A stretch of DNA of 64,000 bases from Pseudomonas sp. MM213 (lineage in GTDB: Bacteria > Pseudomonadota > Gammaproteobacteria > Pseudomonadales > Pseudomonadaceae). The stretch covers positions 1,302,001-1,366,000 of the forward strand of contig NZ_CP081943.1 in the NCBI RefSeq assembly GCF_020423045.1. Reading direction: 5' to 3'. A model generated the notes under the pieces. The model did not search any database. It was not told the origin of the DNA and worked only from the letters and a program-made list of their open reading frames with translations. Both the position numbers and the translations under genes were made by a program. The first letter of the stretch is position 1; every line of letters starts with the position of its first letter. Positions 8,507 through 17,570 of the stretch are shown one piece after another.

Positions 8507-9808
8507 ATGAGTCTGCCCCGCGCCACCAAAGTCCTGGTTATCGGCTACGTCTGGCCCGAGCCACGCTCTTCCGCGGCCGGTGGGTATGTGATGCAACTGC
8601 TCGGGACGTTTCTGCAACAAGGCTGGGACGTGACCTTCAGCAGCCCGGCCGGTGCTGGCGAACATCAGGAAGACCTGACGGCGCTGGGCATTCGTGAAGT
8701 GCCGATCGAACTGAACAACAGCAGTTTCGATGTGTTTGTCCGCGAACTGGCGCCGGACATCGTGTTGTTCGAGCAATTCATGATGGAAGAACAGTTCGGC
8801 TGGCGTGTCGAAAAGCACTGCCCCGATGCCTTGCGCGTGCTCGGAACGCAAGATTTGCAAAGCCTGCGCCATGCCCGGCATCAACGGCTCAAGGACCGGT
8901 TGAAGGCCAGCGACGACGACAATGACTTCAGCGGGCTGTTCGCACCGGCCTTGCGTGAAGAGTTCGAACTGATGGCCGACACCGACCTCGCAAAACGGGA
9001 AATCGCTGCGTTGTATCGCTGCGACTTGAACCTGATGATTTCCGAAACGGAAATCGAGTTGCTGGTCGAGCAGTTCAAGGTGCCGCGCAGCCTGCTGCAC
9101 TGGTGTCCGTTGATGGTCGACCTACCGAGCGCGCCGCCGTCGGGTTTTGAGGAGCGCGCGGACTTTCTCAGTATCGGCAACTTCCGTCACGCGCCCAACT
9201 GGGATGCGGTGCTCTGGATGAAAACCACCATTTGGCCACTGATTCGCGAGCAATTGCCCACCGCTCGTTTGCTCATCTACGGGGCCTACACGCCACCCAA
9301 GGCGACCGCGCTGCACAATGCGGCGCAAGGTTTCCATGTAATGAACTGGGCAGAAGACGCGTTGCAAGTGATGTCGGCCGCTCGCGTGTGCCTGGCGCCG
9401 TTGCGTTTCGGTGCGGGCATCAAGGGCAAAATCGTCGATGCGATGATTTGCGGTACGCCGAATGTCACCACGCCGATCGGTGCCGAAGCGATGTATGGCC
9501 AAGGCCCCTGGCCGGGCGCCGTGACCCGCACGGCACGCGAGTTTGCCGATAGCGCAGTGCAACTCTATAAAGACCAGGCCCAATGGTCGAACGCCCAGGC
9601 TGTTGGCCTGGAACTGCTGGCCGAACGTTATCAGCTGCACACCCACGGCCCGGCGTTGATTGCAAAACTCGAGTATTGCCAACAGCACCTGTCGACACTA
9701 AGACGGGACAACTTTACCGGTAGTATGTTGCGCCACCACCAACATAAAAGCACTCAATACATGGCGCAATGGATTGAAGCGAAAAACCGAACTAAAGATG
9801 ACACTTGA
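8507..9808 (+). CDS. Glycosyltransferase, GT4-like
   Basis: A 433-residue GT-B fold glycosyltransferase. The N-terminal half starts VLVIGYVWPEPRSSAAGGYV, typical of the acceptor-binding Rossmann fold of family 4 enzymes. The C-terminal half has LSIGNFRHAPNWDAV and the donor-binding region APLRFGAGIKGKIVDAM, with glutamate at GAEAMYG. Donor and acceptor sugars cannot be read from the sequence. The ATG at 8507 has AAGGAA 9 bases upstream. The gene stands alone on the plus strand. A 7-bp inverted repeat (AATCGTC, 6-base loop, GACGATT) lies at 9816-9835 just after its stop and could end transcription or serve as an operator for the next gene. Confidence 0.8.
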   Translation: MSLPRATKVLVIGYVWPEPRSSAAGGYVMQLLGTFLQQGWDVTFSSPAGAGEHQEDLTALGIREVPIELNNSSFDVFVRELAPDIVLFEQFMMEEQFGWRVEKHCPDALRVLGTQDLQSLRHARHQRLKDRLKASDDDNDFSGLFAPALREEFELMADTDLAKREIAALYRCDLNLMISETEIELLVEQFKVPRSLLHWCPLMVDLPSAPPSGFEERADFLSIGNFRHAPNWDAVLWMKTTIWPLIREQLPTARLLIYGAYTPPKATALHNAAQGFHVMNWAEDALQVMSAARVCLAPLRFGAGIKGKIVDAMICGTPNVTTPIGAEAMYGQGPWPGAVTRTAREFADSAVQLYKDQAQWSNAQAVGLELLAERYQLHTHGPALIAKLEYCQQHLSTLRRDNFTGSMLRHHQHKSTQYMAQWIEAKNRTKDDT

Positions 9809-9858
9809 TCGTTAGAATCGTCTCCTCTGACGATTAACCTACTGTGCAAGGACGCACA

Positions 9859-10752
9859 ATGAATAACGATCTAACAGCAACTAATCTTGATTTCCTCTAC
9901 AACAACCAATCATTTACAACCCATCGCTGGATGACCCAACTTCCAGTCATTGATTCACTCTCGCTTGCGGAACTTGTTTTACCTGGCGCGCATAATGCCG
10001 GCGTGGACAAAAAGGCCTCGTATGCGGCGCCGGGCATCAGTCACTGGGCCGCTTGCCAGACCCATACGTTCTACTATCAATTGACCCAAGGCGCCCGCGC
10101 GCTCGATGTCAGGCTGGAGTATGAAATCGGTCGCAATGGCGTCGGAACCTTCTGGTGCCAGCACAACGGGTTTCGCTCCTCCCGCTCCCTGGAAGACCTG
10201 ATCACGAGCGTGATCCGGTTTCTGCAGGAAAACCCCGATGAGTTCATCGTGCTGGATTTTCATCAGTTGAATGCAGGCAACCAGGCCTTTGACCATCGGG
10301 AGTTCAACCGCCTGCTGATGACTCATTTGGGTGACCGGATAATTCCCTACAGGAATGCGGGCCTGACACTCGGTCAATTGAAACGGGCCAGTCATGCCCG
10401 GCGTGTGCTGGTTGCCGCCGAATATCACCCGAGCTTCGATGCCACCTTGTTTTGTCGCTTCATCCCGCACGAATGGAGCGGAATCGGGACGACCAGCATC
10501 AGTGAGCTGAACGCGCATATCACGCAGGTCATGCGATACCCGCCAACCAGCGACATGCCATGGTCGCTCTCCGCCACCAGTTACCATGCCGTGGGCGGCC
10601 CGGTGAACATCGGCGAGCAGCTTGATCAATGGTTTGACCCGGCCGTCAGCGAGTGGATTCTGAAGTGCAGCATTATCAATGCGGACTTTTTTGAAACGTC
10701 GAATCTGGTCAGCCATTGCCGGATGGCCAATCTGATCAAAGCCAACGCCTGA
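9859..10752 (+). CDS. Phosphatidylinositol-specific phospholipase C X-domain-like protein (copy 1)
   Basis: A 297-residue protein that matches the catalytic TIM barrel of bacterial PI-PLC. The first catalytic histidine is in LVLPGAHNAGVDKK (about residue 38) and the second in WCQHNGFRSS; the metal/substrate side shows ALDVRLEYE and FIVLDFHQL. Members cleave phosphatidylinositol or glycosylated derivatives by cyclisation. No signal peptide is visible, so the protein is cytoplasmic or exported by a signal-independent route. The ATG at 9859 is preceded by AAGGA. The neighbouring gene is a diverged tandem copy. Substrate specificity is not predictable. Confidence 0.78.
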   Translation: MNNDLTATNLDFLYNNQSFTTHRWMTQLPVIDSLSLAELVLPGAHNAGVDKKASYAAPGISHWAACQTHTFYYQLTQGARALDVRLEYEIGRNGVGTFWCQHNGFRSSRSLEDLITSVIRFLQENPDEFIVLDFHQLNAGNQAFDHREFNRLLMTHLGDRIIPYRNAGLTLGQLKRASHARRVLVAAEYHPSFDATLFCRFIPHEWSGIGTTSISELNAHITQVMRYPPTSDMPWSLSATSYHAVGGPVNIGEQLDQWFDPAVSEWILKCSIINADFFETSNLVSHCRMANLIKANA

Positions 10753-10871
10753 CACCATTAATTTGTGCAGATGTTTCTGTCACTGGCAATGTCGGAGCGC
10801 ACCTCTATGCTTGAAATCACATATATCCACTTCATCCCACGGATGGGCTGAAGCCACTATCAGGAATGACA

Positions 10872-11747
10872 ATGACCCAATCTTTACAAGGTACGCTCGA
10901 CAAAAATAAATGGATGAGTAATGTGCCCGACATCGACCGACTGAAGTTGACCGAGTTGATCTGGCCAGGCACTCACAACAGCGGCATGGACAAAAAAGCC
11001 CCCAACTATGATGTTGTCATTGGTAACTGGACCACGTGTCAGAACGATTCATTTGCGTGGCAACTGGCCAATGGTGCACGGGCATTTGATATCCGTCTCG
11101 GTTACACCGAGGGGCACGATCAATCGATCTTCTACTTTCATCACAATGGCTTTCAGTCTCATCGTGTCCTTGATGAGCTGATCGACGCGACAACCGCGTT
11201 CCTTGATCAAAACCCGGACGAGTTCATCGTCTTCGACTTCCACCAAATGGGCGACGGTGCCAAGCGTTTTGACCACAAGAAACTCAATGACCTGCTGGTG
11301 AGTCGACTCGGGCACCGAGTCATACCGTCCTATGACGCGTCGAAAACGGTGGGTCAACTCAAACGCATGAGCACCCGCCGCAGGCTGGTGCTGGCAGCGC
11401 ACGTTGTGCGGGGGCTGGACGATGATTACTTCTGGCCGCGCATCCCGCACAAATGGAGCGGCGAAACCTTCACCGACACGGCGGAACTGGAGCGCCACAT
11501 TGCCAACGAGCTGCAAGACGCACCGTTCGAGAGCTTTCTCTGGTCGTTGTCGGCCACCAGCTACGGTTTTCTGGGCGGGCCTCAGGACATCAAGAACCAG
11601 ATCAACGCCTGGTTCAACCCGACCCGGGACTGGGTGACGCGATGCAGCATTGTCAGCACCGACTTTTTCGATGAGTCAGACATCGTGCGTTACTGCTGGA
11701 GCGCGTCGAGCATGAAGGCGGTTTATGGCAGCGCCCTGCATCCGTAA
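10872..11747 (+). CDS. Phosphatidylinositol-specific phospholipase C X-domain-like protein (copy 2)
   Basis: A 291-residue paralogue of the gene before it, aligning over its whole length (shared NPDEFIV.DFHQ, GQLKR, WSLSATSY, GGP). Catalytic histidines are in PGTHNSGMDKK and FHHNGFQSH. I prefer the ATG at 10872, which has AGGA seven bases upstream; the ATG at 10866 sits on that ribosome binding site. It too lacks a signal peptide. The 119-base spacer after copy 1 is AT-richer and could hold a separate promoter. The tandem duplication suggests divergent substrates or host-directed use; both are inference. Confidence 0.78.
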   Translation: MTQSLQGTLDKNKWMSNVPDIDRLKLTELIWPGTHNSGMDKKAPNYDVVIGNWTTCQNDSFAWQLANGARAFDIRLGYTEGHDQSIFYFHHNGFQSHRVLDELIDATTAFLDQNPDEFIVFDFHQMGDGAKRFDHKKLNDLLVSRLGHRVIPSYDASKTVGQLKRMSTRRRLVLAAHVVRGLDDDYFWPRIPHKWSGETFTDTAELERHIANELQDAPFESFLWSLSATSYGFLGGPQDIKNQINAWFNPTRDWVTRCSIVSTDFFDESDIVRYCWSASSMKAVYGSALHP

Positions 11748-11842
11748 CCGGGCGCATGACGTCGGTCGACATGCCCTAGGCTGGCAATGTCGGCCGGTAA
11801 AGAGGCATGATCAGGGCGCAATAACAATAAAAGCGCCCTGAT

Positions 11843-12748
11843 ATGACCCGGACTGCAAGAGTCACCGATCCTTCCTACGAACTGATGGACGACCATAACG
11901 GGTTGTCGATCATCTATCGCCAGCACGGTTTCCCCTGCCCCTTGGTGCGCTGGCATTTTCACAAGGAATACGAACTGCACCTGATCGTCGCCAGCTCCGG
12001 CAAGGTGTTCATTGGCGACTACATCGGCAACTTCTATCCGGAAACACTCTTCCTCACCGGCCCCAACCTGCCCCACAACTGGATCAGCCAGGTCGCCGAG
12101 GACGAAGTGGTGCCCAAGCGGGACATGCTGGTCAACTTCACCGACGAGCTGTTCGAGAGCGGCCACCAGGTGTTTGCCGAACTCAAGACACTGGCGCCCT
12201 TGCTGGAGCGCGCGCAGTACGGCATCGAGTTTCGCTGCAAGCACACCATCCGCCAGGCGATGACCTTGATGCAGCGAATCGCCGACACCAAAGGCATGAC
12301 CCGCCTCGGGCACTTTTTCATTTTGCTGGAGCTGCTCGCAGCCACCGACGACTACCAACTGCTGTCCGGTGCCACAACGCCGCAACTGGCGGATGAACAC
12401 AATATCGATCGCACCAACCGCGCGGTGGATTACATCTTTGCCCACTACGCCCGTGAACTGCCGCTGGAGGAAGTCGCCGAGCACCTGGGCATGAAGCCGA
12501 CCTATTTCAGTCGAGTGTTCAAGCAAGCCACCGGGCGCTGCTTCATCGAGTTCGTCAACCGGCTGCGCATCAGCAAATCCTGTGAACTGCTGGCCGACGG
12601 TGACAAGCCGGTGACCGATGTGTGCTTCGAGTCGGGCTTCAACAATATCTCCAATTTCAATCGGCGTTTTCAGCAGTTGAAAGGCATGACGCCATCGCAT
12701 TATCGGCGGTTGGCGGTGCAGCGGTTGACCGAACAGAATCTGGGTTGA
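11843..12748 (+). CDS. mtlR: AraC-family activator of the mannitol operon
   Basis: A 301-residue AraC/XylS regulator. The N-terminal cupin (WHFHKEYELHLIV, about residues 35-45) would bind the polyol inducer. The C-terminal pair of helix-turn-helix motifs is clear (LPLEEVAEHLGMKPTYFSRV and PVTDVCFESGFNNISNFNRR). Size, sequence and position directly upstream of mtlEFGKDYZ identify it as MtlR, which activates mannitol, sorbitol and arabitol uptake genes in P. fluorescens. A REP inverted pair and the operon promoter region follow its stop. Confidence 0.92.
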   Translation: MTRTARVTDPSYELMDDHNGLSIIYRQHGFPCPLVRWHFHKEYELHLIVASSGKVFIGDYIGNFYPETLFLTGPNLPHNWISQVAEDEVVPKRDMLVNFTDELFESGHQVFAELKTLAPLLERAQYGIEFRCKHTIRQAMTLMQRIADTKGMTRLGHFFILLELLAATDDYQLLSGATTPQLADEHNIDRTNRAVDYIFAHYARELPLEEVAEHLGMKPTYFSRVFKQATGRCFIEFVNRLRISKSCELLADGDKPVTDVCFESGFNNISNFNRRFQQLKGMTPSHYRRLAVQRLTEQNLG

Positions 12749-12777
12749 AGTCGCGGTAATGTGTTGATTTCCAGATC

Positions 12778-12849
12778 GCCTTCGCGGGCAAGCCTCGCTC
12801 CTACAGGAATTGCGCACCCCCTGTAGGAGCGAGGCTTGCCCGCGAAGGC
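12778..12849. repeat. REP inverted pair
   Basis: A reverse REP (TTCGCGGGCAAGCC to CTCCTACAGG) and a forward REP (CTGTAGGAGC to CGCGAAGGC) face each other across about 10 bases. They would form a long near-perfect hairpin in the mRNA downstream of mtlR. This separates the regulator transcript from the operon promoter region. Confidence 0.88.
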
Positions 12850-12924
12850 ACCCTAAAACCTGTACAAATTCTATCCCCGCACACCGCTGTGACGCCTGTC
12901 CCTGCATCCCCCACCCCTGACAGC

Positions 12925-12961
12925 AGTGCAAAATAGTATCAATTCAAGTGCGATGGATGAT
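12925..12961 (+). promoter_or_regulatory. Direct-repeat operator, probable MtlR site
   Basis: The sequence reads AGTGC-N5-AGTAT-N7-AGTGC-N5-ATGAT, a direct repeat with a 22-base period, 113 bases upstream of mtlE. Two in-phase half-sites spaced by about two helical turns are what AraC-family dimers bind. The arrangement agrees with my recollection of the published MtlR site of P. fluorescens. The exact transcription start cannot be placed from sequence. Confidence 0.72.
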
Positions 12962-13073
12962 TTGTCTCATCCTCAATTGAAGGCTGTAATCAGCGCACAT
13001 TCTTCCTGCCCCGGAAGACACAAAAACAATAACTGTCCTTCTGTCCCCACCGGGTGCAGAAAAGGAGTGCACG

Positions 13074-14384
13074 ATGCAACCTTCTGTAAAAGCTCTGCTA
13101 GCCCTCACCTGCATGACCCTCAGCAGCGTCAGCCTCGGCGCTCAGACCCTGACCATCGCCACCGTCAACAACAGCGACATGATCCGCATGCAAAAGCTCT
13201 CGAAAACCTTCGAAGCCGAGCACCCGGACATCAAGCTCAATTGGGTGGTGCTCGAAGAAAACGTCCTGCGTCAGCGCCTGACCACTGACATCGCCACCCA
13301 AGGCGGGCAGTTCGACGTGCTGACCATCGGCATGTACGAAGCTGCACTCTGGGGCGCCAAGGGCTGGCTGGAACCGATGAAGGATTTGCCGGCCACTTAT
13401 GACCTCGACGACGTGTTCCCTTCGGTGCGTGAAGGCCTGTCAGTCAAGGGTTCGCTGTATGCCTTGCCGTTCTACGCCGAAAGCTCCATCACCTATTACC
13501 GCACCGACCTGTTCAAGGACGCCGGGCTGACCATGCCGGAACATCCGACCTGGGAACAGATCGGCGAATTCGCCAGCAAACTCACCAACAAGGATAAAGA
13601 GCAGTACGGCATCTGCCTGCGCGGCAAGGCCGGCTGGGGCGAGAACATGGCGCTGATCACCACCGTCGCCAATGCTTATGGCGCGCGCTGGTTCGATGAG
13701 AAGTGGCAACCGGAATTCACCGGCCCCGAGTGGAAAAACGCCCTGAATTTCTACGTCGACACCATGAAGAAGTCAGGCCCACCGGGCGCGTCGAGCAACG
13801 GTTTCAACGAAAACCTGGCGCTGTTCAACAGCGGTAAATGCGCGATCTGGGTCGATGCCAGCGTCGCCGGCTCGTTCGTCACCGACAAAACCCAGAGCAA
13901 GGTCAGCGAGCACGTCGGCTTCACCTACGCGCCGCACCAGACCACCGACAAAGGCTCGGCCTGGCTCTATTCCTGGGCGCTGGCGATTCCGACCAGCTCC
14001 AAAGCCAAGGACGCGGCGAAGACCTTCAGTGCCTGGGCAACCTCCAAGGAATACGGCGTACTGGTCGCGGAAAAGGACGGCATTGCCAACGTACCGCCAG
14101 GCACGCGTGCCTCGACTTACAGCGAGGCGTACATGAGCGCCGCGCCATTTGCCAAGGTCACGCTCGAGTCGCTGAAAACGGCGGACCCAAGCAAGCCGAC
14201 GCTCAAGCCTGTGCCTTACATCGGCATTCAGTTGGTGACCATCCCCGAGTTCCAGGGCATTGGCACTCAGGTAGGCAAATCGTTCTCGGCGGCGCTGATC
14301 GGTCAGACCACGGTCGACCAGGCCCTGACCGCCGCCCAGCAAACCACAGAGCGTGAGATGAAGCGCGCGGGTTACCCCAAGTAA
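13074..14384 (+). CDS. mtlE: Polyol ABC transporter, periplasmic binding protein
   Basis: A 436-residue extracellular solute-binding protein of the maltose/sugar-alcohol cluster (SBP_bac_1). It has a Sec signal peptide (about 1-23, ending SLGAQ), then a type I/II binding-protein fold with LTIATVNNSDM, DVLTIGMYE and YALPFYAESS. It delivers mannitol, sorbitol or arabitol to MtlFGK. The ATG at 13074 has a strong AAAGGAG. It is the first gene of mtlEFGKDYZ and is separated from mtlF by 164 bases that carry a REP hairpin, as in the malE-malF spacer of enterobacteria, which would favour higher levels of the binding protein. Confidence 0.93.
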   Translation: MQPSVKALLALTCMTLSSVSLGAQTLTIATVNNSDMIRMQKLSKTFEAEHPDIKLNWVVLEENVLRQRLTTDIATQGGQFDVLTIGMYEAALWGAKGWLEPMKDLPATYDLDDVFPSVREGLSVKGSLYALPFYAESSITYYRTDLFKDAGLTMPEHPTWEQIGEFASKLTNKDKEQYGICLRGKAGWGENMALITTVANAYGARWFDEKWQPEFTGPEWKNALNFYVDTMKKSGPPGASSNGFNENLALFNSGKCAIWVDASVAGSFVTDKTQSKVSEHVGFTYAPHQTTDKGSAWLYSWALAIPTSSKAKDAAKTFSAWATSKEYGVLVAEKDGIANVPPGTRASTYSEAYMSAAPFAKVTLESLKTADPSKPTLKPVPYIGIQLVTIPEFQGIGTQVGKSFSAALIGQTTVDQALTAAQQTTEREMKRAGYPK

Positions 14385-14399
14385 CCCCGCAAAGCCCCC

Positions 14400-14509
14400 T
14401 GTAGGAGCGAGGCTTGCCCGCGAAAGCGTCGGTACATCCGACAAATATCTTTCGCCAGAACCATCGCTTTCGCGGGCAAGTCGGATCGCCGCACCGCTCG
14501 CTCCTACAG
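14400..14509. repeat. REP inverted pair in the mtlE-mtlF spacer
   Basis: A forward REP at 14400-14428 and an interrupted reverse REP at 14465-14509, which carries about 16 extra bases in the middle of the element. Together they can fold as a large hairpin after the mtlE stop. In an operon this kind of structure protects upstream mRNA from 3' exonucleases. Confidence 0.85.
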
Positions 14510-14548
14510 TTGATCTTCGTTCGCCTATCGCTAATCGGTTTTAACGCC

Positions 14549-15475
14549 ATGAATATTTCAACTGCCAAAGCTCACATGGACATTCCCCAGCCGGTGCGTA
14601 AAAGCCGGTTGGCCAACCCCGGCTGGTTTCTGGTCAGCCCCTCGGTGGCCTTGCTGCTGCTGTGGATGATCGTGCCGCTGGGCATGACTGTTTACTTCTC
14701 GATGATCCGCTACAACCTGCTCAACCCGGGCGAGAACGAGTTCGTGGGGCTTGAGAACTTCACCTACTTCCTGACGGACTCCGGGTTCATGCCCGGCGCC
14801 ACCAACACGTTGTTGCTGGTCGGCAGCGTATTGCTGATCAGTGTGGTGCTCGGGGTGTTGATCAGTGCGTTGCTGGAGGCCAGTGATTTTCTCGGTCGCG
14901 GCGTCGTGCGGGTGATGTTGATCTCGCCGTTTTTCATCATGCCCACCGTCGGTGCGCTGATCTGGAAGAACCTGATTTTCCACCCGGTGTCGGGGATTCT
15001 CGCCTACGTCTGGAAACTGTTCGGCGCGCAACCGGTGGACTGGCTGGCGCACTACCCGCTGCTGTCGATCATCATCATTGTGTCCTGGCAATGGCTGCCC
15101 TTCGCGATCCTGATCCTGATGACCGCCATGCAGTCCCTCGACCAGGAACAGAAAGAAGCCGCGCGCCTCGACGGTGCCGGGCCGATTGCGATCTTCTGGC
15201 ACCTGACCCTGCCGCACCTGGCACGACCGATTGCCGTCGTGGTGATGATCGAAACGATCTTCCTGCTCTCGGTGTTCGCCGAAATCTTCACCACCACCAA
15301 CGGCGGCCCCGGCTACGCCTCGACCAACCTCGCCTACCTGATCTACAACCAGGCGCTGGTGCAGTTCGACGTCGGCATGGCGTCCGCCGGCGGTTTGATT
15401 GCGGTGGTGATCGCCAACATCGCGGCCATTGTGCTGGTGCGCATGATCGGCAAAAACCTGACAGACAAAGCCTGA
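14549..15475 (+). CDS. mtlF: Polyol ABC transporter permease 1
   Basis: A 308-residue inner-membrane permease of the MalF type with six or so membrane helices. The EAA loop reads EQKEAARLDGAGPIAIFWHL, which contacts the ATPase MtlK. The start is assigned to the ATG at 14549; an internal ATG at 14576 would remove nine residues and neither has a strong ribosome binding site. It pairs with mtlG, which begins 10 bases after its stop. Confidence 0.92.
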   Translation: MNISTAKAHMDIPQPVRKSRLANPGWFLVSPSVALLLLWMIVPLGMTVYFSMIRYNLLNPGENEFVGLENFTYFLTDSGFMPGATNTLLLVGSVLLISVVLGVLISALLEASDFLGRGVVRVMLISPFFIMPTVGALIWKNLIFHPVSGILAYVWKLFGAQPVDWLAHYPLLSIIIIVSWQWLPFAILILMTAMQSLDQEQKEAARLDGAGPIAIFWHLTLPHLARPIAVVVMIETIFLLSVFAEIFTTTNGGPGYASTNLAYLIYNQALVQFDVGMASAGGLIAVVIANIAAIVLVRMIGKNLTDKA

Positions 15476-15485
15476 GGCCCGCGCC

Positions 15486-16316
15486 ATGACCCTTCAACAA
15501 TCCCGTCGTCTGCAAAGTGTGCTGCTCGGCACACTGGCCTGGGCCATCGCGATCCTGATCTTCTTCCCGATTTTCTGGATGGTGCTGACCAGTTTCAAAA
15601 CCGAAATCGACGCGTTCGCCACGCCGCCGCAATTCATCTTCACACCGACGCTGGAGAACTACCTGCACATCAACGAGCGCAGCGATTACTTCAGTTTTGC
15701 CTGGAACTCGGTGGTGATTTCCTTCAGCGCCACGGCGTTGTGCCTGCTGATCGCGGTGCCGGCGGCCTACTCGATGGCGTTCTACGAAACCCAGCGCACC
15801 AAAGGCACGCTGCTGTGGATGCTCTCGACCAAGATGCTGCCGCCGGTGGGCGTGCTGATGCCGATCTACCTGCTGGCCAAGAGCTTTGGCCTGCTCGACA
15901 CGCGCATCGCGCTGATCGTGATCTACACGCTGATCAACCTGCCCATCGTGGTCTGGATGATTTACACCTACTTCAAGGACATCCCCAAGGACATCCTCGA
16001 AGCCGCGCGTCTGGACGGCGCCACGCTGTGGCAGGAAATGGTTCGCGTGTTGTTGCCGATTGCCAAGGGCGGTTTGGCTTCCACAGTGTTGCTGTCGCTG
16101 ATCCTGTGCTGGAACGAAGCCTTCTGGTCGCTGAACCTGACCTCGTCGAAAGCCGCGCCACTGACCGCGCTGATCGCTTCGTACTCAAGCCCCGAAGGGT
16201 TGTTCTGGGCCAAGTTGTCGGCGGTGTCGACCCTGGCCTGCGCGCCGATCCTGATCTTCGGCTGGATCAGCCAGAAACAACTGGTCCGCGGCCTGTCGTT
16301 TGGCGCGGTGAAATAA
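15486..16316 (+). CDS. mtlG: Polyol ABC transporter permease 2
   Basis: A 276-residue permease of the MalG type, with an N-terminal membrane helix (about 14-35), five further helices and the EAA loop IPKDILEAARLDGATLWQEM. It forms the transmembrane channel with MtlF. The gene follows mtlF by 10 bases and is separated from mtlK by a 134-base spacer with a REP pair. Confidence 0.92.
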   Translation: MTLQQSRRLQSVLLGTLAWAIAILIFFPIFWMVLTSFKTEIDAFATPPQFIFTPTLENYLHINERSDYFSFAWNSVVISFSATALCLLIAVPAAYSMAFYETQRTKGTLLWMLSTKMLPPVGVLMPIYLLAKSFGLLDTRIALIVIYTLINLPIVVWMIYTYFKDIPKDILEAARLDGATLWQEMVRVLLPIAKGGLASTVLLSLILCWNEAFWSLNLTSSKAAPLTALIASYSSPEGLFWAKLSAVSTLACAPILIFGWISQKQLVRGLSFGAVK

Positions 16317-16332
16317 TCCGGTAACCGATCCC

Positions 16333-16400
16333 TGTAGGAGCACGGCTTGCCGGCGAAGGCGTCCGTGAGATCGCTTTCGCCGGCAAGCCTGGCTCCTACG
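16333..16400. repeat. REP inverted pair in the mtlG-mtlK spacer
   Basis: A forward REP (TGTAGGAGCACGGC to GGCGAAGGCG) faces a reverse REP (CGCTTTCGCCGGC to GGCTCCTACG) across about 13 bases, giving a strong mRNA hairpin. Its core uses GCCGGCGAA instead of the GCCCGCGAA found in most other copies here. Confidence 0.87.
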
Positions 16401-16450
16401 AAAAGCCTGTCCGGTTTAACCCGAATAAAAACAAGCGGAGGCCCATCACC

Positions 16451-17554
<1,104 letters not shown>

Positions 17555-17570
17555 TTTCAGAGAGCGTGTG

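Noticed and set aside
11723..12931. A 402-codon minus-strand frame opposite mtlR
   Set aside because: It is a shadow of mtlR and also reads through the REP pair downstream.
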